A DNA stretch of 64,000 nucleotides from Salinimicrobium sp050750585 (GTDB taxonomy: Bacteria; Bacteroidota; Bacteroidia; Flavobacteriales; Flavobacteriaceae), in NCBI RefSeq assembly GCF_050750585.1, contig NZ_JBOJLM010000016.1, positions 1 through 64,000 on the forward strand. Reading direction: 5' to 3'. Under the pieces are notes generated by a model. That model searched no databases and was not told the origin of the DNA. It was given only the letters and a program-made list of their open reading frames with translations. The position numbers and the translations under genes are program-made. Shown one piece after another: positions 17,097 to 25,368 of the stretch (positions are counted from its first letter, which is position 1; each line of letters begins with the position of its first letter).

Positions 17097-17960
17097 TTAA
17101 GACCCCAGGTTTGAGATGCGTTCGTAAGTACCAGTGGCGTTCTTCTTCTCATCAAGATGGTAATAAATAAAAGCTGAAGCAACCACCCCAATAACCGCAA
17201 GCAGGTATTGAAAAACTGAAGAAAGTACATTAAACAACACATACACCCAGTCCACAAGATCTCCAGGATTTGCAATACTGCCTTCCTGCGACATGGTCAT
17301 GGCTTTGATGAACATATAGACCATAAGCGGAAACTGAAAAATAAGGCTTATGATGTAAATAAGCAGGGTGATCACGAAAAGTGTGGCAAATGTATTCCAC
17401 CAGTTGTCTTTAATAAGGCTGAATGAATAACTAATGGAATCTATAACTGAGGTGCGGGCGAAAATGAGCATTGCCGGCGCAAGGGATAGTGGCACCCAAA
17501 CATAAATTGCCGGGAGCACACATAAAAAGAAGGCGAAAAGGGTGATAATTGCTACCAGTAGAATAAGGCCTAACATCTTTCCGAAGTCATTCTTTACACC
17601 TTTAACAACTTCAGAATGATCTACGACTCCCAAATTTTCAATGTAACTTTTTATGAAATGAAGTACCGTATTATAAAGTAGTATGTAAAATGCCACCATT
17701 GAGGAGAAAAGAACAAATATTGCAATGATGAACATTTCAATATTCATCTCTGAACTATCATTCAAAAATGGATTGGAGAACAGGTCCATTCCCAGGTAAG
17801 AATAATAACCTATCGCCAGGATGAGAATCACAAAAACAGGTCCTGTAATTTTAAAGATAGCTTTGAAAAGGGGCTTAAAATTCTGGCGTATAAATTTGAA
17901 GGTATCAGTAATAATATCTCCCAGCTCGCGCTGTTTACGGAATTGAATTGGTTGGTTCAT
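17097..17960 (-). CDS. Unknown multi-helix membrane protein of the MoxR cluster
   Basis: Starting at the ATG at 17960 gives 287 residues beginning MNQPIQFRKQRELGD; the longer frame upstream would add 20 residues that do not look native. About six transmembrane helices are visible, arranged in pairs, resembling the multi-helix proteins that accompany SpoIIM-like and MoxR genes in flavobacteria. The N-terminus 'GDIITDTFKFIRQNFKPLFK' is amphipathic and basic. Its start overlaps the SpoIIM-like gene by 26 bp. No defined function. Confidence 0.8.
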   Translation of the reverse strand: MNQPIQFRKQRELGDIITDTFKFIRQNFKPLFKAIFKITGPVFVILILAIGYYSYLGMDLFSNPFLNDSSEMNIEMFIIAIFVLFSSMVAFYILLYNTVLHFIKSYIENLGVVDHSEVVKGVKNDFGKMLGLILLVAIITLFAFFLCVLPAIYVWVPLSLAPAMLIFARTSVIDSISYSFSLIKDNWWNTFATLFVITLLIYIISLIFQFPLMVYMFIKAMTMSQEGSIANPGDLVDWVYVLFNVLSSVFQYLLAVIGVVASAFIYYHLDEKKNATGTYERISNLGS

Positions 17961-18915
17961 CAGGTGGTTTTCGGTGTAATATGATTGGATAAAAAACGTA
18001 GTAAAACAGGATAAGGGCAAGGGAGCCGGAAATAATTAATATCGCCAGCCAGTCGGGCATTTCGGTATGTCGGGTCACGAAACCTTCAAGAAATCCGGCG
18101 AGGATAAAGAAGGGAACGGTGCTAATCACGATCTTGAGTCCGGCTTTTATTCCGTTAATAAACGAAGTAAGCCGGGAGTAGGTGCCGGGAAAAAGAATTC
18201 CTTTCCCTACAACCAGACCAGCGCAGGCAGCAACAATGATCACAGAGATCTCTATGGTCCCGTGAATCCAGATAGTTCTTACCGATTCCCAGAGCAGGCC
18301 TTTTTCATAGAAAAAATACTGGAAGGAGCCCAGCATAATGGCATTCTGCATGATGATGAACAGGGTTCCCAAACCTGCGAAAATCCCGAAAACAAAAGCC
18401 ATCAAAGCCACTCTTACATTGTTGATGGTGATCCCCAGGAACATTTCCATTTCCCCCATTTTTTTGTAGACGGCCATAGGGTCGTCATTAGCGATATTAT
18501 CAAGGGTCATATTGACGTATGGGTCTCCCAGAATAGAACGTACAAATGCGCCGTCACTTGCTGCAGAGAAACTCCCTGCTGCGACAAAAAGAACAAACAC
18601 CAGGAAAGCCAGTAGCAACTGCTTTTGGTATTGGTAGAACTCACGGGGAAATTCTTCAGTAAAGAAAGTTACAAACCGGTTTTTAGGTTCTTTCTTATTC
18701 CGGTAGATCTTTTGATGAGCCCTTGATGCCAGGCCGTTGAGATAGTGCAGCGTATTGCTTCCTGGATAAAAAGTCTGGGCGTAGCTAAGATGATCTGTCA
18801 CCTCAAGGTAGAGCGAGGAGAGTTCGCCGGGAGGCAAAAGAGCATTATTTTGCAGGGCCCTTTCAAATCTTTGCCATTTATCCTTATTTTGCTTCACAAA
18901 AGCGGCCTCGCGCAT
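17935..18915 (-). CDS. SpoIIM-family (DUF95) membrane protein
   Basis: The 326-residue protein begins with a soluble helical segment ('REAAFVKQNKDKWQRFE') and continues with about five transmembrane helices in the stage II sporulation protein M / DUF95 pattern: 'NNVRVALMAFVFGIFAGLGT', then 'IWIHGTIEISVIIVAACAGL' with the conserved H-G-x-I-E motif, and 'FFILAGFLEGFVTRHT'. In non-sporulating Bacteroidota these proteins accompany RDD and MoxR genes; the role is unknown. It is the first gene of the cluster and faces the RDD gene across 33 bp. Confidence 0.85.
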   Translation of the reverse strand: MREAAFVKQNKDKWQRFERALQNNALLPPGELSSLYLEVTDHLSYAQTFYPGSNTLHYLNGLASRAHQKIYRNKKEPKNRFVTFFTEEFPREFYQYQKQLLLAFLVFVLFVAAGSFSAASDGAFVRSILGDPYVNMTLDNIANDDPMAVYKKMGEMEMFLGITINNVRVALMAFVFGIFAGLGTLFIIMQNAIMLGSFQYFFYEKGLLWESVRTIWIHGTIEISVIIVAACAGLVVGKGILFPGTYSRLTSFINGIKAGLKIVISTVPFFILAGFLEGFVTRHTEMPDWLAILIISGSLALILFYYVFYPIILHRKPPDEPTNSIP

Positions 18916-18948
18916 TCTTTGCTATTTTGTCTCAAAGAAACATATTAA

Positions 18949-19662
18949 ATGGATAACTTTCAAATTGAAACAGCTCAAAATATAAGTATTACACAAAATG
19001 TTGCGGGGGTAGGAGAGCGTATTCTTGCATATCTTATTGATGGCCTTATGATGCTGGCTTACGTCATTATTGTAACCATGCTTATGGGAGGGCTGGATGG
19101 CAATCAGGGGCAGGAATGGCTTTTTATGAGTGTGGTGCTGCTACCCCTGCTGCTGTATTTTTTGCTATGGGAGAGTTTGTGGAATGGTCAATCTCCGGGT
19201 AAGGCAGCTTTACAGTTAAGGGTAGTGAAACTGGATGGTTCAAAACCTGCGTTTTCCAATTACATGGTGCGCTGGTTATTGAGGATTGTAGATATTACCA
19301 TCACCAGTGGGAGCGTGGCAGTGGTTACTATCTTGTTAAACGGAAAAGGACAGCGCCTTGGAGATCTTGCCGCAGGTACAACTGTTATTTCCGAAAGGGT
19401 GCGAACAGGGCTGGATAAGACCCTGCTGGTAAATGTTCCTGATGATTACCGGCCGGTTTACCCGCAGGTCACTGTACTTTCAGACAGTGACGTGCAGGAG
19501 ATCAAAGAGATTTACAGGTCATCCCTTGCCAGTTCCAATTATAGAGTTATTGCAAAACTTTCTAACAGGGTATCAGATTTACTTGGGGTTACTCCCGAAG
19601 AAAAACCGGTACAGTTCCTTAAGACTGTGCTCAAGGATTACAGTTATTACACAAGGCAGTAA
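18949..19662 (+). CDS. RDD family membrane protein
   Basis: The 237-residue protein has an RDD domain at about 20-150 with four hydrophobic segments, the usual 'GERILAYLIDGLMML' opening and 'NGQSPGKAALQLRVVKLDG' loop, and 'GKGQRLGDLAAGTTVI' near the end. RDD proteins are small polytopic membrane proteins, some linked to ion transport, of mostly unknown function. Divergent pairing with a SpoIIM-like gene and MoxR cluster is a common arrangement in flavobacteria. Its stop codon directly abuts the stop of the convergent cyclophilin gene. Confidence 0.88.
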   Translation: MDNFQIETAQNISITQNVAGVGERILAYLIDGLMMLAYVIIVTMLMGGLDGNQGQEWLFMSVVLLPLLLYFLLWESLWNGQSPGKAALQLRVVKLDGSKPAFSNYMVRWLLRIVDITITSGSVAVVTILLNGKGQRLGDLAAGTTVISERVRTGLDKTLLVNVPDDYRPVYPQVTVLSDSDVQEIKEIYRSSLASSNYRVIAKLSNRVSDLLGVTPEEKPVQFLKTVLKDYSYYTRQ

Positions 19663-20409
19663 CTAATCCAGGATTTCCATTTCAATGTGGATGTTGCGCA
19701 GTGGCCATTCACTGTCGTCTGTAGGCACCTTGTTGATCTCGTCAACCACGTCCATACCCGAGATCACACGTCCAAATACTGTATGATCATTGTTGAGGTG
19801 AGGAGAGCCATCAGGATCCTGAACTATGTAAAATTCATAAGGGGAAGATGCCTTACTCACATTTTGCTCGGCATATTTTGCGGCTGCAAGAGCGCCTCGC
19901 ACATGGCTATGCCCGGCGTCGAATTCGCTGGGTATTAAGAAGTCTCCAATTCGGTGGCGCTTAATGTTGGTATCGGGATTGTCTGAATTTCCTCCCTGAA
20001 TGACAAATCCTTCGTCAACACGATGGAAAAAAGTGCCGTCATAGTAATCCTGGTTTACCATATACAGAAAGTTTGCGCGATGAAGAGGAGTATCCCGGAA
20101 CAATTCGACATCAATATTTCCAAAGCGGGTTTTAATCCTCACCCTGTTCTCATCGTGTTTTTTCCCGTACTCCATCAGGAAAGGGATCAATTCTTCCTGC
20201 ACGAGTAGTGGCCCTTTTCTTTTTTCTTTCTTTTCTACTTCAGCTTCCACAACTTCATCAACCTTGGTGTTATCTACACGGGCAGAATCGGGTTGTACGG
20301 GTTCCTCTAACATGGTTTCCACCTCATTTTTTGTGGAAGATTGTTTATCTTCACAACTTGCAAAAACGGCAGTGGTCAAAATTAATATCAGCAAAAAATT
20401 AGATCTCAT
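19663..20409 (-). CDS. Cyclophilin-type peptidyl-prolyl isomerase lipoprotein
   Basis: The 248-residue protein has a lipoprotein signal peptide ending 'VFASC' (Cys18), a charged linker (about 20-70, rich in Lys and Glu), and a cyclophilin domain with 'DGTFFHRVDEGFVIQGGN', 'NLNNDHTVFGRVISGMDVV'-type motifs (here 'LNNDHTVFGRV'). It should catalyse prolyl cis-trans isomerisation during folding of exported proteins at the periplasmic face. The active-site Arg ('FHRV') and Gln ('IQGG') are present. Its ATG overlaps the ATG of the divergent NUDIX gene by two bases. Confidence 0.9.
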   Translation of the reverse strand: MRSNFLLILILTTAVFASCEDKQSSTKNEVETMLEEPVQPDSARVDNTKVDEVVEAEVEKKEKRKGPLLVQEELIPFLMEYGKKHDENRVRIKTRFGNIDVELFRDTPLHRANFLYMVNQDYYDGTFFHRVDEGFVIQGGNSDNPDTNIKRHRIGDFLIPSEFDAGHSHVRGALAAAKYAEQNVSKASSPYEFYIVQDPDGSPHLNNDHTVFGRVISGMDVVDEINKVPTDDSEWPLRNIHIEMEILD

Positions 20410-21049
20410 GAATTTTCAGGATTTTCTTAATCTAAGTCCGAATTTAAGGAAAATTAATCTTCCGGGCGATGACGCGCACTTCAAATTGGCGCCAATGCTG
20501 CGGATGAAAGAACTGGAAAATCTAAATATTGATAAGCAAAAGCCGAAGCAGGCTGCGGTATTATCGGTTTTTTATCCGGGGCCACAGGGAGAAACTAAAT
20601 TCGTTTTGATCCTTAGAAAAACTTATAAAGGAGTACATTCCAACCAGGTAGGATTTCCGGGAGGCAGGGTGGAAATTGAGGACCGGGACCTTGCGCACAC
20701 AGCCCTTCGGGAAACAGAAGAAGAAGTAGGAATTCCACAACACGAGGTTGAAATAGTAAGGGAGATGACCAGACTTTATATTCCGCCAAGTAATTTTTGG
20801 GTACATCCATTTATGGGAGTGATGAAGAAGACTCCGATGCTAATACCACAGGAGGATGAAGTAGAAGCTGTACTGGAGATCAAGCTTGAGGAGTTTATGA
20901 GCGAATCCTGTTTAATTAAAGAGACCCTTTCTACTTCATACGCCACAAATATAGAGGTGCCTGCATTTCTTCTTAACGGACATGTAGTTTGGGGAGCTAC
21001 CGCAATGATGTTGAGTGAAATGAAAGAGATCCTCAGGCAGCTGCTGTAA
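20408..21049 (+). CDS. NUDIX hydrolase, coenzyme A pyrophosphatase-like
   Basis: From the ATG at 20408 the protein has 213 residues, starting MNFQDFLNLSPN; a longer frame exists but would run through the divergent gene. The NUDIX box is clear ('GFPGGRVEIEDRDLAHTALR' then 'ETEEEVGI') with the extra spacing typical of the CoA pyrophosphatase (NudL/YeaB) subfamily, and the upstream 'RKTYKGVHSNQVGFPGG' is that subfamily's signature. It probably hydrolyses CoA and its derivatives to acyl-phosphopantetheine and 3',5'-ADP. It precedes the acyltransferase gene by 47 bp. Confidence 0.9.
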   Translation: MNFQDFLNLSPNLRKINLPGDDAHFKLAPMLRMKELENLNIDKQKPKQAAVLSVFYPGPQGETKFVLILRKTYKGVHSNQVGFPGGRVEIEDRDLAHTALRETEEEVGIPQHEVEIVREMTRLYIPPSNFWVHPFMGVMKKTPMLIPQEDEVEAVLEIKLEEFMSESCLIKETLSTSYATNIEVPAFLLNGHVVWGATAMMLSEMKEILRQLL

Positions 21050-21061
21050 GTTTTAATTAAG

Positions 21062-21069
21062 TATCTTTG
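21062..21069 (+). promoter_or_regulatory. Promoter box TATCTTTG before the acyltransferase gene
   Basis: TATCTTTG fits the Bacteroidota TAnnTTTG box exactly and lies 28 bp before the ATG, giving a transcript start near 21076. A TTG at -33 is not obvious because that region lies in the end of the preceding gene. Confidence 0.45.
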
Positions 21070-21096
21070 TTGTTTCGTAAAAATCTCAGGGAATAA

Positions 21097-21900
21097 ATGG
21101 GGATGTTGAAAAAGAATCCTTTTGGGCACTATCTTTACTTGAAAAAATGGCTCATCCGCATCTTCGGAGTGCTCTCACATAGGCGATACAGAGGTTTCAA
21201 TGAACTCAGGATCGAAGGATCTGAAATAATCAAAAACCTGCCCGATAATAACGTACTCTTTGTTTCAAACCATCAAACTTATTTTGCCGATGTCACGGCA
21301 ATGTTTCACGTATTTAATGCTGCATTAAGCGGAAGGGTAGATTCTATCAAGAACGTAGGCTACTTATGGCAACCCAAGCTCAATATCTATTATGTCGCGG
21401 CTAAGGAGACTATGAATTCAGGCCTCCTCACCCGAATAATGGCTTATGCCGGGGCAGTTTCGGTAGAAAGGACCTGGCGCGAAAAAGGAAAAGAAGTACA
21501 GCGGGAAGTAAATCCCAACGATCACAAAAATATAGGAATGGCTTTGGAAGATGGATGGGTAATCACCTTTCCGCAGGGAACCACCAAGCCTTTTAAACCG
21601 ATTAGAAAGGGTACAGCCCATATCATAAAGCAGTACAAACCGATTGTTATCCCTATTGTTATTGATGGCTTCAGGCGTTCATTTGACAAAAAGGGATTAA
21701 GGGTCCGTAAAAAAGGCATTTTACAGAGTTTTCAGATCAAGGAACCGCTGGTGATTGATTATGATAACGAAACCATAGAGGAAATTGTAGAAAAACTGGA
21801 ATATGCTATTGAACAACATCCGTCTTTCCTAAAAGTAATCCCGCAGGAAGAACTGGAAGTGATGGAGGCCCTGAACAAAACCCGGCAGTGGGAGTATTAA
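21097..21900 (+). CDS. PlsC-like 1-acyl-glycerol-3-phosphate acyltransferase
   Basis: The 267-residue protein belongs to the lysophosphatidic-acid acyltransferase superfamily, which transfers an acyl group during phospholipid synthesis at the inner membrane. The first motif reads 'NHQTYFADV', so the catalytic His and Asp are separated by five residues rather than the canonical four (HX4D), and the third motif reads 'FPQGT' where FPEGT is usual. I recall the same variants in other Bacteroidota members, so this is probably a subfamily trait, and the exact acyl acceptor may differ from LPA. Confidence 0.8.
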   Translation: MGMLKKNPFGHYLYLKKWLIRIFGVLSHRRYRGFNELRIEGSEIIKNLPDNNVLFVSNHQTYFADVTAMFHVFNAALSGRVDSIKNVGYLWQPKLNIYYVAAKETMNSGLLTRIMAYAGAVSVERTWREKGKEVQREVNPNDHKNIGMALEDGWVITFPQGTTKPFKPIRKGTAHIIKQYKPIVIPIVIDGFRRSFDKKGLRVRKKGILQSFQIKEPLVIDYDNETIEEIVEKLEYAIEQHPSFLKVIPQEELEVMEALNKTRQWEY

Positions 21901-21968
21901 AGGAGTGATCAGTATTCAGTAGTCAGTGAGCAGTATTTTAGTAACAGTGATTCTTGAATGATTCCGAT

Positions 21969-22071
21969 GGCGCGGATTTGTAATCCGTGACGAGGTTTTT
22001 TAAAAGAGTGATCAGTGATTAGTGTTCAGATTTGAGTAATTCCGATGGCGCGGATTTGCAATTCCGCGAGG
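21969..22071. repeat. Two REP-like copies in the intergenic region
   Basis: Two copies of the GCGCGGATTTG(T/C)AATCCG family lie at about 21969-21992 and 22047-22071, each preceded by 'ATTCCGATG'. The second has an expanded right arm (AATTCCGCG) that makes the palindrome stronger. Between and before them are short degenerate repeats of the AGTATTCAGT type. Confidence 0.7.
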
Positions 22072-22154
22072 GGTTCCTTCAGGAGTAGTTCAGGTTCTAA
22101 AATTATTCCATCCCTTTTCAGATATTTCCGAAGTAAGTTAAGGAAACACCATAT

Positions 22155-22793
22155 TTACATTTCCAGCCTTTTCAGCTCTTTGTAATTTCTCTTGAGCCTG
22201 CCTAAAAGTATTCCGTAGATCAACCTGTAAAACAGCCATAGAGCGAGGAGGAATACAGCAAGTATAATGCAACCGGCTACGGCAAATTTAATCCAGTCTA
22301 CAACATCAAAAGTATATTTGGAAGAATCGGTCACCTCCTGTACCAGCTGGTGGTTCTGGATGGTATAGTAGGTAATAATTACCGAATATAACCCGGTTGA
22401 AATAAGGATGTATGCAATATAGGACTTTACAGTTTTTCGGGTTCTAAGAATATTCTTCATGAGTGTTGCAGCATCGTCTGTAGAAGAAATTCTCCTGTAA
22501 TTGCGGTAGAAGCAATAGATGAAATAGAAGGTGATGAGGTAGCTAATCACATACATTCCAATCTGGATCTTCTTAATGTGTAGTTGCTCCATTTGCTCCC
22601 AGTAATCGGCATCGGCCATAAAAACAGTGAACAAAGAGGAAAGAAGCAACTCTACAACGCTAATTACAAAGATCCATTTAACGATGGAAGAGGATTTCTT
22701 CCAGATCATTTTGTAGATCTCATTATAAGAAAGCTTTGGAAGATTCTCTTCCTGCTTTTTCCAGTTTTGTTTTAAAAATTCTAGTTCATCCAT
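22155..22793 (-). CDS. Membrane protein next to an ECF sigma factor
   Basis: The 212-residue protein starts with a short soluble segment rich in Lys and Glu ('DELEFLKQNWKKQEENLPKL'), then has four transmembrane helices at about 38-60, 76-95, 120-140 and 165-190, and ends in a basic tail. It lies 10 bp downstream of the sigma factor gene on the same strand. The position is where anti-sigma factors are usually encoded, and the soluble N-terminus could hold the sigma factor at the membrane, but I see no zinc-binding anti-sigma motif. Function unproven. Confidence 0.7.
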   Translation of the reverse strand: MDELEFLKQNWKKQEENLPKLSYNEIYKMIWKKSSSIVKWIFVISVVELLLSSLFTVFMADADYWEQMEQLHIKKIQIGMYVISYLITFYFIYCFYRNYRRISSTDDAATLMKNILRTRKTVKSYIAYILISTGLYSVIITYYTIQNHQLVQEVTDSSKYTFDVVDWIKFAVAGCIILAVFLLALWLFYRLIYGILLGRLKRNYKELKRLEM

Positions 22794-22803
22794 GTGGTAG
22801 GTA

Positions 22804-23298
22804 CTACGGATTTAAAATATTTCTTAGGGTCTTTTTGATCCTGTTCATCTTCACGCGTGCATTGACTTCAGATATCCCCAGCATTTCAGAAATCTCCCGG
22901 TAAGACTGGTCTTCCAGGTATAAAAAGACCAAAGCCTTGTCGATATCATTTAGTTCTTTTACCGCTTTATACATTAATTGTAGTTGTTTTTCAACCTCAT
23001 CATCATAAACATCTGCCTTTATTTTAAAACTTACCTCGTCATAATTCTGGGTGCGCAGTTGTTTTTTCGATTTTCTATAGAGGGTGATAGCCGTGTTAAG
23101 AGCTACCCTGTACATCCAGGTGCTAAATTTTGAATCACCTCTAAATTTTGGGTAGGCGTTCCAAAGTTGAATGGTAATTTCCTGAAAAAGATCATTGTGA
23201 GATTCCTGGTCATTGGTATACATGCGGCAAATCTTGTGCACTATGTTTTGGTGCTTTTCAAGATGACTTACAAATTCATGTTCCAGTTCTTTCTTCAC
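22804..23298 (-). CDS. ECF-type RNA polymerase sigma factor
   Basis: The 164-residue protein has sigma region 2 (about 10-80, 'DLFQEITIQLWNAYPKFRG', 'FSTWMYRVALNTAITLYRK') and region 4 (about 105-160, 'LNDIDKALVFLYLEDQSYRE' and 'ISEVNARVKMNRIKKTL') typical of extracytoplasmic-function sigma factors. The start is a GTG, chosen because it gives the usual N-terminus ahead of region 2; no ATG is suitably placed. It is transcribed with the membrane protein downstream, its likely partner. The stimulus cannot be deduced. Confidence 0.9.
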   Translation of the reverse strand: MKKELEHEFVSHLEKHQNIVHKICRMYTNDQESHNDLFQEITIQLWNAYPKFRGDSKFSTWMYRVALNTAITLYRKSKKQLRTQNYDEVSFKIKADVYDDEVEKQLQLMYKAVKELNDIDKALVFLYLEDQSYREISEMLGISEVNARVKMNRIKKTLRNILNP

Positions 23299-23393
23299 AA
23301 GATTGTTTAGGTTCTTAATTAGTAGTGAAAGTAGCGATCTTGTTACAATTCCCTTAAAATTTATTAATCTTCTTTTTATTCTGCGGAAAGCTC

Positions 23394-23401
23394 TAACTTT
23401 G
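23394..23401 (+). promoter_or_regulatory. Promoter box TAACTTTG before the NADH dehydrogenase gene
   Basis: TAACTTTG fits TAnnTTTG and is 20 bp upstream of the ATG at 23421, implying a very short leader. No TTG at the optimal upstream distance is visible. Confidence 0.45.
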
Positions 23402-23420
23402 AAAGAAAGGCTTATATAAG

Positions 23421-24731
23421 ATGAATATTCCCATTTCTGAATACCCTCGTGTGGTCATTGTAGGTGGTGGTTTTGCAGGAATTTCAATTGCAAAGCACCT
23501 TTTAAAGGAGAAATTGCAGGTGGTTTTGCTGGACCGTCACAACTATCACACCTTTCAGCCTTTGTTGTACCAGGTTTCCACCTCGGGCCTCGAACCCGAT
23601 TCTATAGCTTATCCTTTGCGTAAGATCACCCGCCACAGTACAGATGGTTATTTCAGGCTCACCGAAGTTCAGCGTATTGTTCCTGAAGAAAATAAAATTG
23701 TAACCTCCATTGGCGAGCTGGCTTACGATTATCTTGTACTGGCCACAGGTTCCCGCACTAATTTCTTCGGAAATGAGAGTATTCAGAAAAATGCCATGTG
23801 GATGAAGACTATTCCGCAGGCACTTAATATTCGCAGTTTAATCCTCGAAAATCTTGAGCAGGCAGTAATCACACCAGATCCCGTAAAACGGAAGGCTTTG
23901 CTCAACTTTGTGATTGCCGGTGCCGGCCCCACGGGAGTGGAGCTTTGCGGCGCTATTGCCGAAGTGCGCAACCACATTGTGCCCAGAGATTTCCGGGATC
24001 TCGATCCTTCCGAAATGAAAATCCATCTTATTGAGGGGCTGGACAGGGTTTTGCCGCCAATGAGTCCCGAAGCTTCCAAAAAAGCCGAAAAATTCCTTAA
24101 AGATCTCGGGGTAGAGATCCACCTCAATGTGATGGTACAGGAGTACGATGGTCAAAAAGTGACTACAAATAAAGAAGACCTCACGTTTAACACTTCCACT
24201 TTTATATGGGCGGCAGGCGTTTCGGGCGCACCGGTAGAAGGTTTGAACGCATCGGCACTGGTAGATAGGGCCGATCGTTATGAGGTTAACGTCTTTAACC
24301 AGGTGAAAGGTTATGAGAATGTCTTCGCCATTGGAGACATTGCTTTGATGAGCAATGAAGATTATCCCAAAGGGCATCCTATGGTAGCCCAGCCCGCAAT
24401 ACAGCAGGGGAAACACCTGGCAAAGAACCTTAAACGCATCCTAAAAGGGGAAAAAATGGAACCCTTTGTTTATAATGACAAAGGTACCATGGCCACTGTG
24501 GGAAGAAACAAAGCCGTAGTAGATCTTGGAAAATTGAAATTTGGCGGCTTCTTTGCCTGGTTTATCTGGATGTTTATCCACTTGTATTTTCTTGTCGGCT
24601 TTAGAAACCGACTCATTACTTTCTTTAACTGGGTCTACAATTACGTGAACTTTGATAAAGCGGCAAGATTGATCATAAGGCCGTTTAAAAGCAACAAGGA
24701 AAACCTGGAAGTAGATCAAAAAAAGGTCTAG
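23421..24731 (+). CDS. ndh: Type II NADH dehydrogenase (NDH-2)
   Basis: The 436-residue flavoprotein has two dinucleotide-binding sites: FAD at the N-terminus ('VVIVGGGFAGISIAKHL') and NADH near 165 ('FVIAGAGPTGVELCGAIAE'). 'NYHTFQPLLYQVSTSGLEP' is a well-conserved quinone-side motif of this family, and 'VFAIGDIAL' binds the flavin. Hydrophobic helices near 385-410 ('FAWFIWMFIHLYFLVGFRNR') anchor it to the inner membrane. It passes electrons from NADH to menaquinone without pumping protons. Length is normal. Confidence 0.92.
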   Translation: MNIPISEYPRVVIVGGGFAGISIAKHLLKEKLQVVLLDRHNYHTFQPLLYQVSTSGLEPDSIAYPLRKITRHSTDGYFRLTEVQRIVPEENKIVTSIGELAYDYLVLATGSRTNFFGNESIQKNAMWMKTIPQALNIRSLILENLEQAVITPDPVKRKALLNFVIAGAGPTGVELCGAIAEVRNHIVPRDFRDLDPSEMKIHLIEGLDRVLPPMSPEASKKAEKFLKDLGVEIHLNVMVQEYDGQKVTTNKEDLTFNTSTFIWAAGVSGAPVEGLNASALVDRADRYEVNVFNQVKGYENVFAIGDIALMSNEDYPKGHPMVAQPAIQQGKHLAKNLKRILKGEKMEPFVYNDKGTMATVGRNKAVVDLGKLKFGGFFAWFIWMFIHLYFLVGFRNRLITFFNWVYNYVNFDKAARLIIRPFKSNKENLEVDQKKV

Positions 24732-25077
24732 TATTTCAGTTTTTATCCTGAAAGATCTTCTGTGCAAATTCTCTGCGGAATTTTAAAGCTGAAATATTTA
24801 TTAAACTATATGAAGTACTTTATGATGGATGATTGGAATTACAGCCGAAATTTACTTTTGCCGGAATTAATTGAAGATCCTGAAAGATGGTGAAAATGGC
24901 AGGATACCTGTCAAAAATGGCATTTTTGAAGTCTCTTATTTGTACATCAAAAAGTGAAGTTGATTAAACTTTTCGAGGGGAATGGCATATAGAAGTATTC
25001 ATCAGGAGCCATCCGGAACAAAATTGCACCTAAGGGAGCTGATTCTAATTAAAATTTATAAATGTGAAGGGCTGATT
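24732..25077. other. Intergenic region with one palindromic element
   Basis: No convincing gene. The clearest element is the perfect 19-bp palindrome TCAAAAATGGCATTTTTGA at 24911-24929, a member of the dispersed family described in the findings. A 27-codon open frame near 24810 has no supporting features. A '14-bp' stretch AATTCTCTGCGGAA near 24764 also occurs inverted near 26975. Confidence 0.6.
24911..24929. repeat. 19-bp palindrome TCAAAAATGGCATTTTTGA
   Basis: This is a nearly perfect inverted repeat around a central G/C pair. Identical or single-base variants lie at 33072-33090, 50516-50534 and 53738-53756, and slightly degraded ones within the 235-bp repeats and at about 3454 and 38230. 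Confidence 0.75.
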
Positions 25078-25200
25078 TTAGGAGATGAATATCAGCAGCA
25101 CGAGGAATATAAAAAACGCAGCCACAGCGCAATGATCAGACCAAACCTCGAATGTTATCGCTTTCTCTTTATCTTCAGATTTTCTTCTTTGAGCACTCAT
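25078..25200 (-). CDS. Small single-helix membrane protein (40 residues)
   Basis: An ATG-initiated frame of 40 codons encodes a highly charged N-terminal half ('MSAQRRKSEDKEKAITFEVW') followed by a strong transmembrane helix ('AVAAFFIFLVLLIFIS'). This layout of a cytoplasmic charged head and a C-terminal tail anchor is typical of real bacterial small proteins and unlikely in random AT-rich sequence. It lies alone between ndh and selO. An 82-codon frame on the opposite strand overlaps it but has no such features. No family recognised. Confidence 0.55.
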   Translation of the reverse strand: MSAQRRKSEDKEKAITFEVWSDHCAVAAFFIFLVLLIFIS

Positions 25201-25368
25201 GGTGAATCATTTATTAGGTTAATACTATAAAATCGTCTTAAAGATTTCCTATAAAATTAGGATTTTTTTGTGCTTTAACCAACTTTTGTCCTGTTAAATA
25301 TCTGAATTTGAGAATAAAACCTACAAATGTGATTTTAGTATATTAACAAATTAGTTAAAATTTTGAGG

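Noticed and set aside
24982..25230. 82-codon open frame on the plus strand
   Set aside because: It lacks a hydrophobic or conserved pattern, and the opposite strand has a better small membrane-protein frame.
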